Origin: CBFGTJ01 sp965651815
GTDB taxonomy: Bacteria > Actinomycetota > Acidimicrobiia > Acidimicrobiales > Microtrichaceae
Length of the DNA: 42,814 nt
Direction: 5' to 3'
Assembly (NCBI GenBank): GCA_965651815.1
Contig: CBFGTJ010000004.1
Coordinates: 1-42,814, forward strand
Both the position numbers and the translations under genes were made by a program. Of this stretch, positions 33,264 through 41,834 are shown piece by piece. Numbering within the stretch: position 1 is the first letter of the stretch; every line of letters starts with the position of its first letter. Below the pieces are notes generated by a model. The model saw only the letters and a program-made list of their open reading frames with translations. It did not search any database and had not been told where the DNA came from.

Positions 33264-34766
33264 ATGACGACCACGACGACCTCGACGACGCGGCCCCGAG
33301 CGCTCCGCGCGCTGCTCCCGCTGCTCCTCGCGCTGGCGATGGTGGCGGCGGCCTGCGGCGGGGACGACGGAGGCGAAGGAGCCGACGGCAACGGCTCCGG
33401 CGCCGAGGACTGTCCGGTCGGCGCCCACACCGAGGCGGACGGCCGGACCGAGATCACCGTGTGGCACGCCTGGGTCGGCCTGACGAAGCGGACGATCGAG
33501 GCGATCGCCGAGGACTACAACGAGTCCCAGGACGCGGTCACCGTGCGGGTCGAGGCCCAGGGCACCTACGAGGAGCTCCTCAAGAAGTACGAGGACGCCA
33601 TCGCGGACCCCGACAGCCTCCCCGACATCGTGCTCAGCGAGGACACGACCACCCGGTTCATGATCGACTCGCAGACGATCCTCCCCGCCCAGGCGTGCAT
33701 CGACGCCGATCCGGACGCGGCGGAGATCTACGAGGACATCCTCCCGGCGGTCACCGCGGCCTACACGGTCGAGGACGTCCTGTGGCCGGCGGCGTTCAGC
33801 GTGTCCTCCCCGGTCCTGTACGCGAACCTCTCGCACCTCGACCAGGCCGGGCTGCCCACCGACACGCTGCCGCGCACCCTCGACGAGCTGCGCGCCACGG
33901 CGGAGGCGATCAAGGCCGCCGGCATCGCGGGCGTCGACCGGCCGCTCGTGGCCCGGATGGACTCCTGGTACCTCGAGCACCTGCTGACCGGCTCCGAGCA
34001 GCCGATCGTGGACAAGGCCAACGGACGTGACGGGCTGGCGACCACCTCCGAGCTCGACAACGAGCTGACCCTCGAGGTGTTCGAGTGGTTCAAGTCCATG
34101 TACGACGACGGGCTGCTCAACGCGATCCCCTACTCGAACACCTACGGGCAGCTGTTCGCGATGGCGCTCGGGCAGTCGTCGATCCTCATCGACACCTCCA
34201 CCGCGATCACCTCCGTCAACAGCGCGATCGAGGGCAGCCTCACCAACGAGGACATCGGCGCGGAGGACCTCGACATCGACCTGTCGGCGATCCAGCTGAG
34301 CGGCCTCGAGATCGGCGTCGGCCTCAACCCCGGCTTCGAGGAGGCCGGCAAGGGCCAGATCGGTGGTGCCGGCTGGTACATGGTCGACAGCGGCGACGAG
34401 GCGCGGCTCGCCGCGTCGTGGGACTTCCTCAAGTACTTCAACGAGACGCCGCAGCAGGTCCGCTGGACCCTCGAGGGCTCGTACCTGCCGATCTCCGAGT
34501 CGGCCCGGCAGGACCCGGAGCTGGTCGAGGAGTTCGAGACGACCCGCCGGGGCCGCTGGCTCGCCATCGCGGCCGACAGCCTCGACGCGCTCGACCCCGA
34601 CTTCCCCGGCCCGGTGATCGGCCCGTACAACCAGCTGCGGTCCTCGGTGCGCGCCGCGATGGAGTCGGTGACCCTGGGCGGCGAGCCGGCCCAGGCGATG
34701 GTCGACAAGGTCGACCAGGAGCTGCAGGCGGCGCTCGACGCCTACGCCCGCGAGGTCGGCGCCTGA
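33264..34766 (+). CDS. Carbohydrate ABC transporter substrate-binding lipoprotein, copy 2
   Basis: A 500-aa paralogue of the preceding protein. It has its own signal peptide with lipobox V-A-A-A-C and the same acidic linker. The shared mature start reads D-C-P-V-G-A-H-T-E-A-D-G, and Y-N-E-S-Q-D, V-E-A-Q-G-T-Y-E-E-L-L and W-T-L-E-G-S-Y-L-P are also shared. Differences cluster where ligand specificity would lie: W-H-A-W-V-G against W-H-A-Y-N-T, and D-S-W-Y-L-E-H against N-G-W-F-L-E-N. It is the last gene of the operon. A TAGCGT at 33228 might give it extra transcription. It converges with the dprE1-like gene (13 bp). Confidence 0.93.
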   Translation: MTTTTTSTTRPRALRALLPLLLALAMVAAACGGDDGGEGADGNGSGAEDCPVGAHTEADGRTEITVWHAWVGLTKRTIEAIAEDYNESQDAVTVRVEAQGTYEELLKKYEDAIADPDSLPDIVLSEDTTTRFMIDSQTILPAQACIDADPDAAEIYEDILPAVTAAYTVEDVLWPAAFSVSSPVLYANLSHLDQAGLPTDTLPRTLDELRATAEAIKAAGIAGVDRPLVARMDSWYLEHLLTGSEQPIVDKANGRDGLATTSELDNELTLEVFEWFKSMYDDGLLNAIPYSNTYGQLFAMALGQSSILIDTSTAITSVNSAIEGSLTNEDIGAEDLDIDLSAIQLSGLEIGVGLNPGFEEAGKGQIGGAGWYMVDSGDEARLAASWDFLKYFNETPQQVRWTLEGSYLPISESARQDPELVEEFETTRRGRWLAIAADSLDALDPDFPGPVIGPYNQLRSSVRAAMESVTLGGEPAQAMVDKVDQELQAALDAYAREVGA

Positions 34767-34779
34767 GGCGGGCCGCTGG

Positions 34780-36162
34780 TCAGAACAGGCGCAGGCGGCG
34801 CGCCATGTCGCTGCGGAAGCGCTCCGCCGGGTCCACCGACTCGCGGACCTTCCGCCACTCGTCCAGCCGCGGGTACATCTCCGGGATCAGCTCGGGGCGC
34901 ACCCGGCTGTCCTTGGCGAGGTAGATCCGGCCGCCCGCCTCCACCACCAGCTCCTCGAGCTCGTCGAGCAGCCGGTCCAGGCCGACCCCGACGGGGATGT
35001 CGAGCGCGAGCGTCCAGCCCTTCATCGGGAACGACAGGTAGCCGTCGTTGCCGGGGCCGAACCGCTTCAGCACCGCGAGGAACGACGAGGCACCGGCGTC
35101 GGACAGGCGCTGCACCGCGGTGCGGATCACGTCGCTGCGCTCGTCGGACACGGCGAACTGCCACTGCAGGAACCCGCGCGACCCGTACATGCGGTTCCAG
35201 CCGGTGACCATGTCGAGGGGGTGGAAGAACGCCTCGATGGTCATCAGGTGGTCGCGCCGCACCTTCGGCGCCTTCCGGTACCACAGCTCGTTGAACGCAC
35301 GGATCGAGAGCTTGTTGAGCAGCCCCGACGGGAAGACGTCGGGCGCGGACGCGACGTGGTGGGGGTGGTACCTGTACGGGTCGGTGATCCCCGCGGCGAG
35401 CACCTCCTCGCGGGTCGCGAAGCGCCCCCGGTCGAGCACCGAGCGGCCCATCGCGGAGCCGCGGGCGATGAGGTCGATCCACGCGACCGAGTAGTCGTAG
35501 CGGTCGTCCCCCTCGACCATGAGCTGCATCACCGAGTCGAGGTCCGGCGCGCGGTCGGTGTCCACCAGCAGCATCGACGACTCGATGGGCTGCATGCGCA
35601 CGGTGGCGTCCACGACGACGCCGGTCAGCCCCATCCCCCCGGCGGTCGCCCAGAACAGCTGCGGGTCGGACTCGCGGGAGACGTCGCGCACCTCGCCGAA
35701 CCCGTCGACGAGGCGGAACGACTCGACGTGGTCGCACCACGAGCCCTTCACGTGGTGGTTCTTGCCGTGGATGTCGGCGGCGATCGCCCCGCCCACGGTC
35801 ACGGACCGGGTGCCGGGGGTGACGGGGACGAACAACCCGAGCGGCACCAACCAGCGGATGATGTCGTCGAGGCTCGTGCCCGCCCGCACCGTGATCCGGG
35901 GTGCGGCCAGGTCGATGTCGAGCAGCCCCGACAGCGACGGGCCGTGCAGCACCCGGCCACCCGCGTTCTGGGCGGAGTCGCCGTAGGCGCGCCCGAGCCC
36001 GCGGGCGAGCACACCCCTGGGACCGGCGTTGCGGACCTCGTCGAGCACGTCGTCGAGGTCGCGGGGGCGCACGAGCTCGGCAGCGGTCGGCGAGGTGCGC
36101 CCCCAACCGCTCAGCAGCACCCGCTCACCGGGGCGGGACGGTTCGCCGTTGCCGTCGCTCAC
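34780..36162 (-). CDS. dprE1: Decaprenylphosphoryl-beta-D-ribose 2'-oxidase-like FAD enzyme
   Basis: A 460-aa FAD-binding oxidoreductase matching DprE1 end to end; the mycobacterial enzyme has 461 aa. It oxidises polyprenyl-phosphoryl-ribose to the 2-keto form on the way to the arabinose donor of the cell envelope. FAD-domain motifs are G-L-G-R-A-Y-G-D-S and T-V-G-G-A-I-A-A-D-I-H-G-K-N-H-H, with the conserved His. The active-site Lys is in Y-L-A-K-D-S-R. The C-terminus ends S-D-M-A-R-R-L-R. The residue equivalent to Cys387, target of benzothiazinones, is Ala386. The GTG start overlaps the ubiA stop by 4 bp. No dprE2 follows; the next gene is convergent. Confidence 0.9.
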   Translation of the reverse strand: MSDGNGEPSRPGERVLLSGWGRTSPTAAELVRPRDLDDVLDEVRNAGPRGVLARGLGRAYGDSAQNAGGRVLHGPSLSGLLDIDLAAPRITVRAGTSLDDIIRWLVPLGLFVPVTPGTRSVTVGGAIAADIHGKNHHVKGSWCDHVESFRLVDGFGEVRDVSRESDPQLFWATAGGMGLTGVVVDATVRMQPIESSMLLVDTDRAPDLDSVMQLMVEGDDRYDYSVAWIDLIARGSAMGRSVLDRGRFATREEVLAAGITDPYRYHPHHVASAPDVFPSGLLNKLSIRAFNELWYRKAPKVRRDHLMTIEAFFHPLDMVTGWNRMYGSRGFLQWQFAVSDERSDVIRTAVQRLSDAGASSFLAVLKRFGPGNDGYLSFPMKGWTLALDIPVGVGLDRLLDELEELVVEAGGRIYLAKDSRVRPELIPEMYPRLDEWRKVRESVDPAERFRSDMARRLRLF

Positions 36163-37094
36163 AGATAGATCCCGATCGCCAGGGTGAGCGCCCACAGGAC
36201 CCCCATGATCTGCATCAGCCGGTCGTGGAGGATCACGTCCTCCGGTGCGGAGCCCTTCCCCTGATCGACCAGGAGAGCGTATCGGAGCACTGCGATGAGG
36301 AACGGGACGATCGACAGCTGCGCCCACGGGGTCGCCGCAGGGAGGTTCGCCGCCGGGTCACCGTCGGCCCGCTCGACCGCCCACATGCAGTAGCTGATGA
36401 CGAGGGCGGCGACCGACACCGCGCGCAGCAGGCCGAGGTACTCGATGCTGTACTCCCCCAGCGTCGGGCGGAGCTCGGAGGCCTCGTCGCCCAGCTCGCG
36501 CTTCTCCGCGAACCGCTTCGCGGAGGCGATGAACAGCGAGCCGAACAGCGAGATGATGAGGAACCAGTCCGAGACGTCCACCTCGGCGGCGAAGGCGCCG
36601 CCCAGCAGCCGCAGGATGAACCCGGCCGACAGGACGACCACGTCGATCACCGCGATGGCCTTCAGGAACATCGAGTACGTCGTGGTGAGCACCACGTAGC
36701 CCGCGACGATGAGGGCCAGCTGCGGGTTGTCCAGCAGCGCCACGCCCACCCCGGCGACGAAGAGCACCGCCGCGGTGGCGAGCGCGACGGGGACCGGCAC
36801 GGCCCCCGAGGCGATGGGCCGGTAGCGCTTCTTGGGGTGGCGCCGGTCGGATTCGACGTCGAGCACGTCGTTGAGCAGGTAGGTGGCCGAGGACACCAGG
36901 CAGAACGCGGCGAAGCCGATCAGCGTGAGCCGGATCCGGTACGGGGTGTCGAGCACGCCGGCGGCGGCGGGCGCGACGAACACGAGGACGTTCTTCGCCC
37001 ACTGCTTGGGACGGCAGGCCCGGAGGAGCCCCACCGCCAGTGACGTCGCGCCCCGGTCGGACCCGGCCGAGGTCCTCGTCGTCTGATCGGTCAC
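36159..37094 (-). CDS. ubiA: UbiA-family decaprenyl-phosphate phosphoribosyltransferase
   Basis: A 311-aa polytopic membrane enzyme that transfers 5-phosphoribose from PRPP to polyprenyl phosphate, the step before DprE1. The first UbiA Asp motif is N-D-V-L-D-V-E-S-D (about 76-84) and is followed by R-R-H-P-K-K-R-Y-R-P-I-A-S-G, characteristic of this branch rather than of quinone or haem prenyltransferases. About eight or nine hydrophobic helices are seen. The start R-P-K-Q-W-A-K-N-V-L-V-F-V-A-P is also diagnostic. The GTG at 37094 is preceded by GAGGGGAT. Coupled to dprE1, with sua5 upstream on the same strand. Confidence 0.92.
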   Translation of the reverse strand: MTDQTTRTSAGSDRGATSLAVGLLRACRPKQWAKNVLVFVAPAAAGVLDTPYRIRLTLIGFAAFCLVSSATYLLNDVLDVESDRRHPKKRYRPIASGAVPVPVALATAAVLFVAGVGVALLDNPQLALIVAGYVVLTTTYSMFLKAIAVIDVVVLSAGFILRLLGGAFAAEVDVSDWFLIISLFGSLFIASAKRFAEKRELGDEASELRPTLGEYSIEYLGLLRAVSVAALVISYCMWAVERADGDPAANLPAATPWAQLSIVPFLIAVLRYALLVDQGKGSAPEDVILHDRLMQIMGVLWALTLAIGIYL

Positions 37095-37119
37095 GGATCC
37101 CCTCGTGGTGTCGTCCCCA

Positions 37120-37133
37120 CCCGCCCTCGCGGG
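37120..37133 (-). terminator. Short stem-loop between sua5 and ubiA
   Basis: CCCGC-CCTC-GCGGG lies 9 bp past the sua5 stop on the minus strand. Its 5-bp stem is short; it could attenuate read-through into ubiA. Confidence 0.25.
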
Positions 37134-37142
37134 CGCCGACGG

Positions 37143-38219
37143 TCAGTGTACCGAGTGGTCCCCGGAGGTCGGTCCGTCGGGGCGCTCGCGCCGGGCCGCG
37201 GCTTCGAGGCGGTCCACGGTGCCGGGGGCGGCGTCCAGCACGACCCTCCCGTGCGCTGCCCGGTACAGGCGGTCGTTCACGGCCCGTCCCAGCCCGGCGG
37301 GATCGAACGAGGGCGCGAGCAGGAGCTCGGCGCCGGAGGCGTCCGCGGCCCGCAGCGTGGCGTAGAGGCGGCGTGCGGCCTCCGTGGCGTCGCCTGGCAG
37401 GTCCAGCACCTCGACCCGGACGCCACGCGCCGCGAGCGTGCGCCGCAGCTGCTCGGCGAGGTGGCCGCCACCGTCGACGAGCGCCATCGGCGTGCCGGGC
37501 GAGTAGTGGCGCAGCAGCTCCCCCGGTGCGCTGGCGGCCTCGTCGGGTGCGGTCACGGCCCGCTCCCGGTGCCGGACCTCGCCGATCACCGCGGTGAGGT
37601 CCTCGAGGGTCACCCCGCCCGGCCGGAGCATCTCGGGCACCTCGCGGGTGAGGTCCACCACGGTCGACTCGACCCCCAGGGTGGTGGGGCCCGCGTCGAG
37701 GAGGAGGTCGAACTCCCCCTCCAGCTCCTCCACCACGTGGCGGGCGGTCGTCGGGGAGACCCTGCCGAAGCGGTTGGCGGACGGCGCGGCGACGGGGACC
37801 CCGGCCTCGGCCAGCAGCGCGAGCGCGACGCCGTGTGCGGGGATGCGCACGGCGACGGTCGCTCGTCCGGCCGCGACCTCCGGTGGGACGTCGGAGCTGC
37901 GCGGCAGGACCATCGTGAGCGGGCCGGGCCAGAACGCCTCGGCGAGCCGACCGGCGAGCGGCGGCCAGTCGGCGACGACGTCGCGGGCGGCGGCGACCGT
38001 GGGCACGTGCACGATCAGCGGGTCGGTGGACGGCCGACCCTTGGCCCGGAAGATCGCCGCCACCGCGCCCCGGTCGCGCGCGTGGGCACCGAGCCCGTAC
38101 ACGGTCTCGGTCGGGAAGGCGACGAGCCCACCCGCGCGCAGCACCGCCGCGGCCCGACGGATCGGTTCGGGCGGCGGATCGGTGGGGTCGATCTGGACGA
38201 CTTCGCTGCGTCGGGTCAC
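37143..38219 (-). CDS. Threonylcarbamoyl-AMP synthase (Sua5/YrdC)
   Basis: A 358-aa two-domain Sua5 enzyme that makes threonylcarbamoyl-AMP from Thr, bicarbonate and ATP for t6A37 modification of tRNAs. The YrdC domain (about 15-205) shows F-P-T-E-T-V-Y-G-L-G, K-G-R-P, W-P-G-P-L-T, V-A-V-R-I-P and S-A-N-R-F-G-R-V-S-P-T-T-A. The C-terminal Sua5 domain begins after the linker H-Y-S-P-G-T-P-M. Single-domain YrdC proteins are about 200 aa, so this is the long form. The GTG at 38219 follows CATGAT by 6 nt on the minus strand. It is divergent from the cation transporter gene. Confidence 0.95.
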   Translation of the reverse strand: MTRRSEVVQIDPTDPPPEPIRRAAAVLRAGGLVAFPTETVYGLGAHARDRGAVAAIFRAKGRPSTDPLIVHVPTVAAARDVVADWPPLAGRLAEAFWPGPLTMVLPRSSDVPPEVAAGRATVAVRIPAHGVALALLAEAGVPVAAPSANRFGRVSPTTARHVVEELEGEFDLLLDAGPTTLGVESTVVDLTREVPEMLRPGGVTLEDLTAVIGEVRHRERAVTAPDEAASAPGELLRHYSPGTPMALVDGGGHLAEQLRRTLAARGVRVEVLDLPGDATEAARRLYATLRAADASGAELLLAPSFDPAGLGRAVNDRLYRAAHGRVVLDAAPGTVDRLEAAARRERPDGPTSGDHSVH

Positions 38220-38225
38220 CGGGAC

Positions 38226-38231
38226 ATCATG
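38226..38231 (-). promoter_or_regulatory. -10-like element of a leaderless start (sua5)
   Basis: CATGAT on the minus strand ends 6 nt before the GTG at 38219. Confidence 0.4.
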
Positions 38232-38263
38232 CGGCCCCGGCCCGCCCCGCACGAGTGGGAGCG

Positions 38264-38303
38264 GTTCTCAGTAGTTCTCAATTCTGGCCGGGAGGCCTAG
38301 GCT
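38264..38303 (+). promoter_or_regulatory. Promoter of the cation diffusion facilitator gene with a direct repeat
   Basis: -35-like TTCTCA (38275-38280), a 17-nt spacer and -10-like TAGGCT (38298-38303) lie 7 nt before the ATG at 38311, predicting a leaderless transcript. GTTCTCA occurs twice (38264-38270 and 38274-38280) with 10-bp periodicity overlapping the -35, possibly a metal-regulator site. Confidence 0.5.
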
Positions 38304-38310
38304 GGCCGGG

Positions 38311-39222
38311 ATGGCCCACTCGCACGTCCACCACGCGCCCGGCTCCCACGCCGCCGCCCGCCACCGCCGGCCCCTCGCCGTCGCGCTGGCGTTGACCGTG
38401 GCGTACCTGGTCGTGCAGTTCGTGACGGGCCTGCTCACCGGATCGCTCGCCCTGCTCTCCGACGCCGGCCACATGGCGACCGACGCGCTCGGGCTGTCGA
38501 TGGCGCTCGCGGCCATCCACCTCGCCGCACGGGGAGCGGCGACCGACCAGCGCACCTTCGGGCTGCACCGCCTCGAGATCCTCGCCGCGCTCGCCAACTC
38601 GATCCTGCTGCTCGGCGTCGCCGCCTGGGTGCTGGTCGAGGCGGTGCGACGCCTCCTCGACCCGGAGTCGGTGCCGTCGGTCCCCGTGTTCGTGGTGGGC
38701 CTCTTCGGCCTGGTGGTGAACGTCGTCGCCTACCTGCTGCTGCGGGAGGGTGCCCAGGAGTCGCTCAACGTGCGCGGCGCCGCGCTCGAGGTGCTGGCGG
38801 ACCTCCTCGGGTCGGTCGGGGTGGTCGTCGGCGCCGTGGTGATGTGGGCGACCGGCTGGCGATGGGTCGACCCGATCGTGGGTGCCGGCATTGGCGTGTT
38901 CATCCTGCCCAGGGCCTGGCACCTGGGCCGGGAGGCGCTGCGGATCCTGCTCCAGCACGCGCCCGCGGACGCGGACATCGACCAGATCACCGCCGACCTG
39001 TCGGGGATCCCGGGGGTCGTCGACGTGCACGACCTGCACCTGTGGACCCTGACCTCGAACATGCACGTGCTCACCGCGCACGTCATGACCACCGACGACA
39101 CCGACGCGCACGCCGTGCTCGACGCGGCACGGGAGCTGCTCGAGCGCGAGCACGGCATCGGCCACGCGACGCTCCAGGTGGAGCCGGCCTCGCACGAGGG
39201 GTGCGCCGAGCTCGGCTGGTGA
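38311..39222 (+). CDS. Cation diffusion facilitator (CzcD/ZitB-like metal efflux)
   Basis: A 303-aa proton/divalent-cation antiporter with six membrane helices and a cytoplasmic C-terminal domain (about 220-303). The N-terminus is His-rich (M-A-H-S-H-V-H-H). The TM2 site is intact: S-D51-A-G-H54-M-A-T-D58. In TM5 the usual H-x-x-x-D reads E160-V-L-A-D164, so one metal ligand is Glu instead of His. The C-terminal domain carries D-V-H-D-L-H-L-W-T, typical of CzcD. Zinc is the default prediction, but the Glu leaves metal preference open. A 16-bp gap separates it from the convergent rmuC. Confidence 0.93.
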   Translation: MAHSHVHHAPGSHAAARHRRPLAVALALTVAYLVVQFVTGLLTGSLALLSDAGHMATDALGLSMALAAIHLAARGAATDQRTFGLHRLEILAALANSILLLGVAAWVLVEAVRRLLDPESVPSVPVFVVGLFGLVVNVVAYLLLREGAQESLNVRGAALEVLADLLGSVGVVVGAVVMWATGWRWVDPIVGAGIGVFILPRAWHLGREALRILLQHAPADADIDQITADLSGIPGVVDVHDLHLWTLTSNMHVLTAHVMTTDDTDAHAVLDAARELLEREHGIGHATLQVEPASHEGCAELGW

Positions 39223-39238
39223 GCCTGCCCGGTCGCGG

Positions 39239-40477
39239 TCAGCCCGCCGGTGCGATGCCGTCGCGCCGGGAGTCGCCCACCAGCTCGACCGCGGCCGGTG
39301 CGGAGGGCACCTCCTCCAGCACGCGGCGCACCGGCAGCGAGCGGGTCGATCCGGCCCCCAGGTCGGAGAAGCGGCGCGCAGTGACGAGGAGCCGGCGCTC
39401 CATCGAGCCGAGCGCCTGGTTGTACGCGCCGACGGCGCGGCCGAGCGACGTGCCGACGGCGTCGAAGTGCTCGGCGAACACCGCGACCCGCTCGTGCAGC
39501 TCGCGACCGAGCGCCGCGATCGCCTCGGCCTCCTCGGCCACGCGCCGCTCGCGCCAGCCGCACGCGACGCCCCTCAGGAACGCCATGAGCGTGCCCGGCG
39601 AGGCGAGGATGACGTCCTGGCGCGCCGCCTCCTCGAGCAGCTCGGGCCGCACCTCGAACGCGGCGGAGAGGAACGCGTCGCCCGGCACGAACATCACGAC
39701 GAAGTCGACCGCACCCTCGACCAGCTCCTCGTAGCGCCGGCGGGACAGCGCGGTGACGTGGGCCGCGACGGCCCTCGCGTGGCTGGCCAGGTGCGTGGCG
39801 CGCTCATCGGGGTCGTCGCACTCCGCGGCCCGCAGGTAGCCGTCCAGCGGCGCCTTCGCGTCGATGACCACGCAACGCTCGTTGGGGAGCCGCACGACCA
39901 CGTCGGGGCGGGCGTGGCGGTCGGGGCCCGTGACGCCCTGCTGCTCGACGAAGTCGGCGTGCGCCTCCATCCCGGCCGCCTCGAGCACCCGGCGGAGCTG
40001 CACCTCGCCCCACGTGCCCCGCACCCGGTTGTGGGTCAGCGCGGCGGCGAGGCCACGCGCCTCGTCGCGCAGCTCGGCGTTGGCGCGGCGCAGCTCCTCC
40101 ACCGCGCTCCGCAGCGCCGCGGCGTCGCGGGTGCGCTGCGCCTCGAGCTCGCGCAGGTGCGCCGCGTGCTCGCCGAGGCGGCCGAGCAGGGACTCTCCCT
40201 GGGCGCGCCAGTGCTGCTCGGCGGTGCGCTCGAGCAGCTGGTACCGGTGCTCCGCGACGCGGTACAGGTGCTCGGACTGCTCCTGCAGCGCCTGCCCCGA
40301 CACCGACCGGAACGCGTCGAGCAGGCCCTCCTCGGCCGTGGAGGCGGCGCGCAGGGCCGCCAGCTCCTCCCGCAGGGCCGCCTCCCTCGACAGGCCGACG
40401 GCGCGCGCGGCGGCCGCGCCCGCGAGGGCGCAGACCACGCCGGTCATGACCACCACGATCGTCGACACCACCACCAC
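39239..40477 (-). CDS. rmuC: DNA recombination protein RmuC homologue
   Basis: A 412-aa RmuC-family protein with an N-terminal hydrophobic helix (about 1-28) and a long coiled coil (about 30-145, rich in A, E, L, R). The PD-(D/E)XK-like nuclease domain follows, with G-T-W-G-E-V-Q-L, R-P-D-V-V-V-R-L-P and V-I-D-A-K-A-P-L-D-G-Y. The next block is F-V-V-M-F-V-P-G-D-A-F. Members limit DNA inversions at repeats. The start is ambiguous: four consecutive GTG codons follow GGGAGGAG, and the second (40474) has better spacing than the first. It lies upstream of the luciferase-like gene on the same strand, with 83 bp between. Confidence 0.93.
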   Translation of the reverse strand: MVVVSTIVVVMTGVVCALAGAAAARAVGLSREAALREELAALRAASTAEEGLLDAFRSVSGQALQEQSEHLYRVAEHRYQLLERTAEQHWRAQGESLLGRLGEHAAHLRELEAQRTRDAAALRSAVEELRRANAELRDEARGLAAALTHNRVRGTWGEVQLRRVLEAAGMEAHADFVEQQGVTGPDRHARPDVVVRLPNERCVVIDAKAPLDGYLRAAECDDPDERATHLASHARAVAAHVTALSRRRYEELVEGAVDFVVMFVPGDAFLSAAFEVRPELLEEAARQDVILASPGTLMAFLRGVACGWRERRVAEEAEAIAALGRELHERVAVFAEHFDAVGTSLGRAVGAYNQALGSMERRLLVTARRFSDLGAGSTRSLPVRRVLEEVPSAPAAVELVGDSRRDGIAPAG

Positions 40478-40560
40478 CGCTCCTCCCGGAACCGAACTTG
40501 CGGTGCCCAGTGTCGCGGTGGGGTGTGACAGCGAGGCGTGGCCCGCTGCCCGCGGATGGC

Positions 40561-41769
40561 TCAGGCGCCCCCGGGCGGGATCGCGTTGGTCGGGATCGCC
40601 TCGACCTGGATGTCGGGGATCGGGTGGTTGTACCGCGAGTACTTCGGCTTGGCCTGCTCGCGGTACCGGGTCGTGGAGTGCACCGGGTCCTTGTCGTACT
40701 CAGGGATCACCTTGGTGCCGAACAGCTCGATCATCTCGAACACCTCGTCGTGCTCCACGCCCTCCGGCGCCATCGAGAACACGACCTGGTCGCAGCCGAC
40801 GTCCTGGTAGGCGGCGAGCTGCTCGCACACCTCCTCGGGGGTCCCGCACAGCAGGCTGCCCGCGGCGATCACCTGGTCGAGGACCTCCTCGTTGGGGATC
40901 TGGTGGGGCGGCTGCGGCCAGATCGGCGCGCCCTCCTTGCGGGGCATCGTGTCGTGGTAGAGCGCGACGAGCGAGTACTGGTAGCCCCGCCCACGGCTCA
41001 GCGCGATCTCGCGGGCGCGCTTGCGGTCCTCGAGGCAGATGACCGCGTTGGTCATCATCACGTTGTCGTTCATGAACTGGCCGACCGGCTCGGTGCAGTT
41101 CGCGATCCCCTCCTTGTAGGCCTCCACGCGGCCCTTGAGGTTGTGGATCGGCTCGAAGTTGAACGCGATCGCGCCCAGGCCGAGCTCACCGGCGCGGCTG
41201 AAGCTGCCCGGGTTGCCGCAGGCCATCCAGATCGGCGGGTGCCCCTTGCCGTACGGCTTCGGGAGGATGTTGTGCGGGTACGGCACCTCGAAGTGGTCGC
41301 CGGAGAACTCGTAGTCCGCCTGCTCCCACATGCGGGGGATCTCCCGGATCACCTCTTCCCACTCGACCTTGGTCGAGTCCTTGTCGAGGATGTTGAACGA
41401 GGCGATCTCGTGCGAGCCGGCGCCGCGCCCGGTGCCCCACTCGTACCGGTTCTCCGTGATGTGGTCGAGCATCGCGGCGCGCTCGGCGTTGCGCACCGGG
41501 TGGTTCACCCGGGGCGACAGGTTCATGATCGCCGAGCCCACGTGGATGCGCTCGGTCGCCCTGGCCACGTAGCCCATGACGACCTCGGGGGCCGACATGT
41601 GGCTGTACTCCGTGAGGCTGTGGTGCTCGCCGAACCAGGCGTACTTCCAGTTGTACTTGTCCGCGTGGATGGCGTACTCGAGCTCACGCATGAGCAGCGT
41701 GTGCTCGGCCTCGGTGTCGTGCGCCCCGGGACCGGGGTGGTACCCGTTCATGAAGATGCCGAATTCCAT
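40561..41769 (-). CDS. LLM-class (luciferase-like) flavin-dependent monooxygenase
   Basis: A 402-aa TIM-barrel oxidoreductase of the bacterial luciferase family. The start M-E-F-G-I-F is typical, followed by W-F-G-E-H-H (about 46-51), the flavin-site strand V-G-S-A-I-M-N-L and G-T-G-R-G-A-G, and further on W-M-A-C-G-N-P and C-G-T-P-E-E-V. The layout fits FMN-using LuxA-like members better than F420 enzymes, though the cofactor is not certain. A C-terminal extension of about 50 residues rich in P, Y and K is added. CAGGAGGAGAC precedes the ATG. A palindromic operator lies 49-65 bp upstream. The substrate is unknown. Confidence 0.93.
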   Translation of the reverse strand: MEFGIFMNGYHPGPGAHDTEAEHTLLMRELEYAIHADKYNWKYAWFGEHHSLTEYSHMSAPEVVMGYVARATERIHVGSAIMNLSPRVNHPVRNAERAAMLDHITENRYEWGTGRGAGSHEIASFNILDKDSTKVEWEEVIREIPRMWEQADYEFSGDHFEVPYPHNILPKPYGKGHPPIWMACGNPGSFSRAGELGLGAIAFNFEPIHNLKGRVEAYKEGIANCTEPVGQFMNDNVMMTNAVICLEDRKRAREIALSRGRGYQYSLVALYHDTMPRKEGAPIWPQPPHQIPNEEVLDQVIAAGSLLCGTPEEVCEQLAAYQDVGCDQVVFSMAPEGVEHDEVFEMIELFGTKVIPEYDKDPVHSTTRYREQAKPKYSRYNHPIPDIQVEAIPTNAIPPGGA

Positions 41770-41817
41770 GTCTCCTCCTGGTCCCCCGGCTAGAGCGGCC
41801 GTCCGAGCTCCGGGGTT

Positions 41818-41834
41818 TCTGACGCCCCGTCAGA
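41818..41834. promoter_or_regulatory. Palindromic operator (TetR-type) upstream of the monooxygenase
   Basis: TCTGACG-CCC-CGTCAGA is a perfect inverted repeat. On the minus strand it directly adjoins and overlaps a -10-like GATATC, so a bound repressor would cover the promoter. It lies in the 186-bp divergent gap shared with the acylase gene, and no regulator gene is in the window. The rest of the gap holds only an SD before 41956. Confidence 0.65.
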
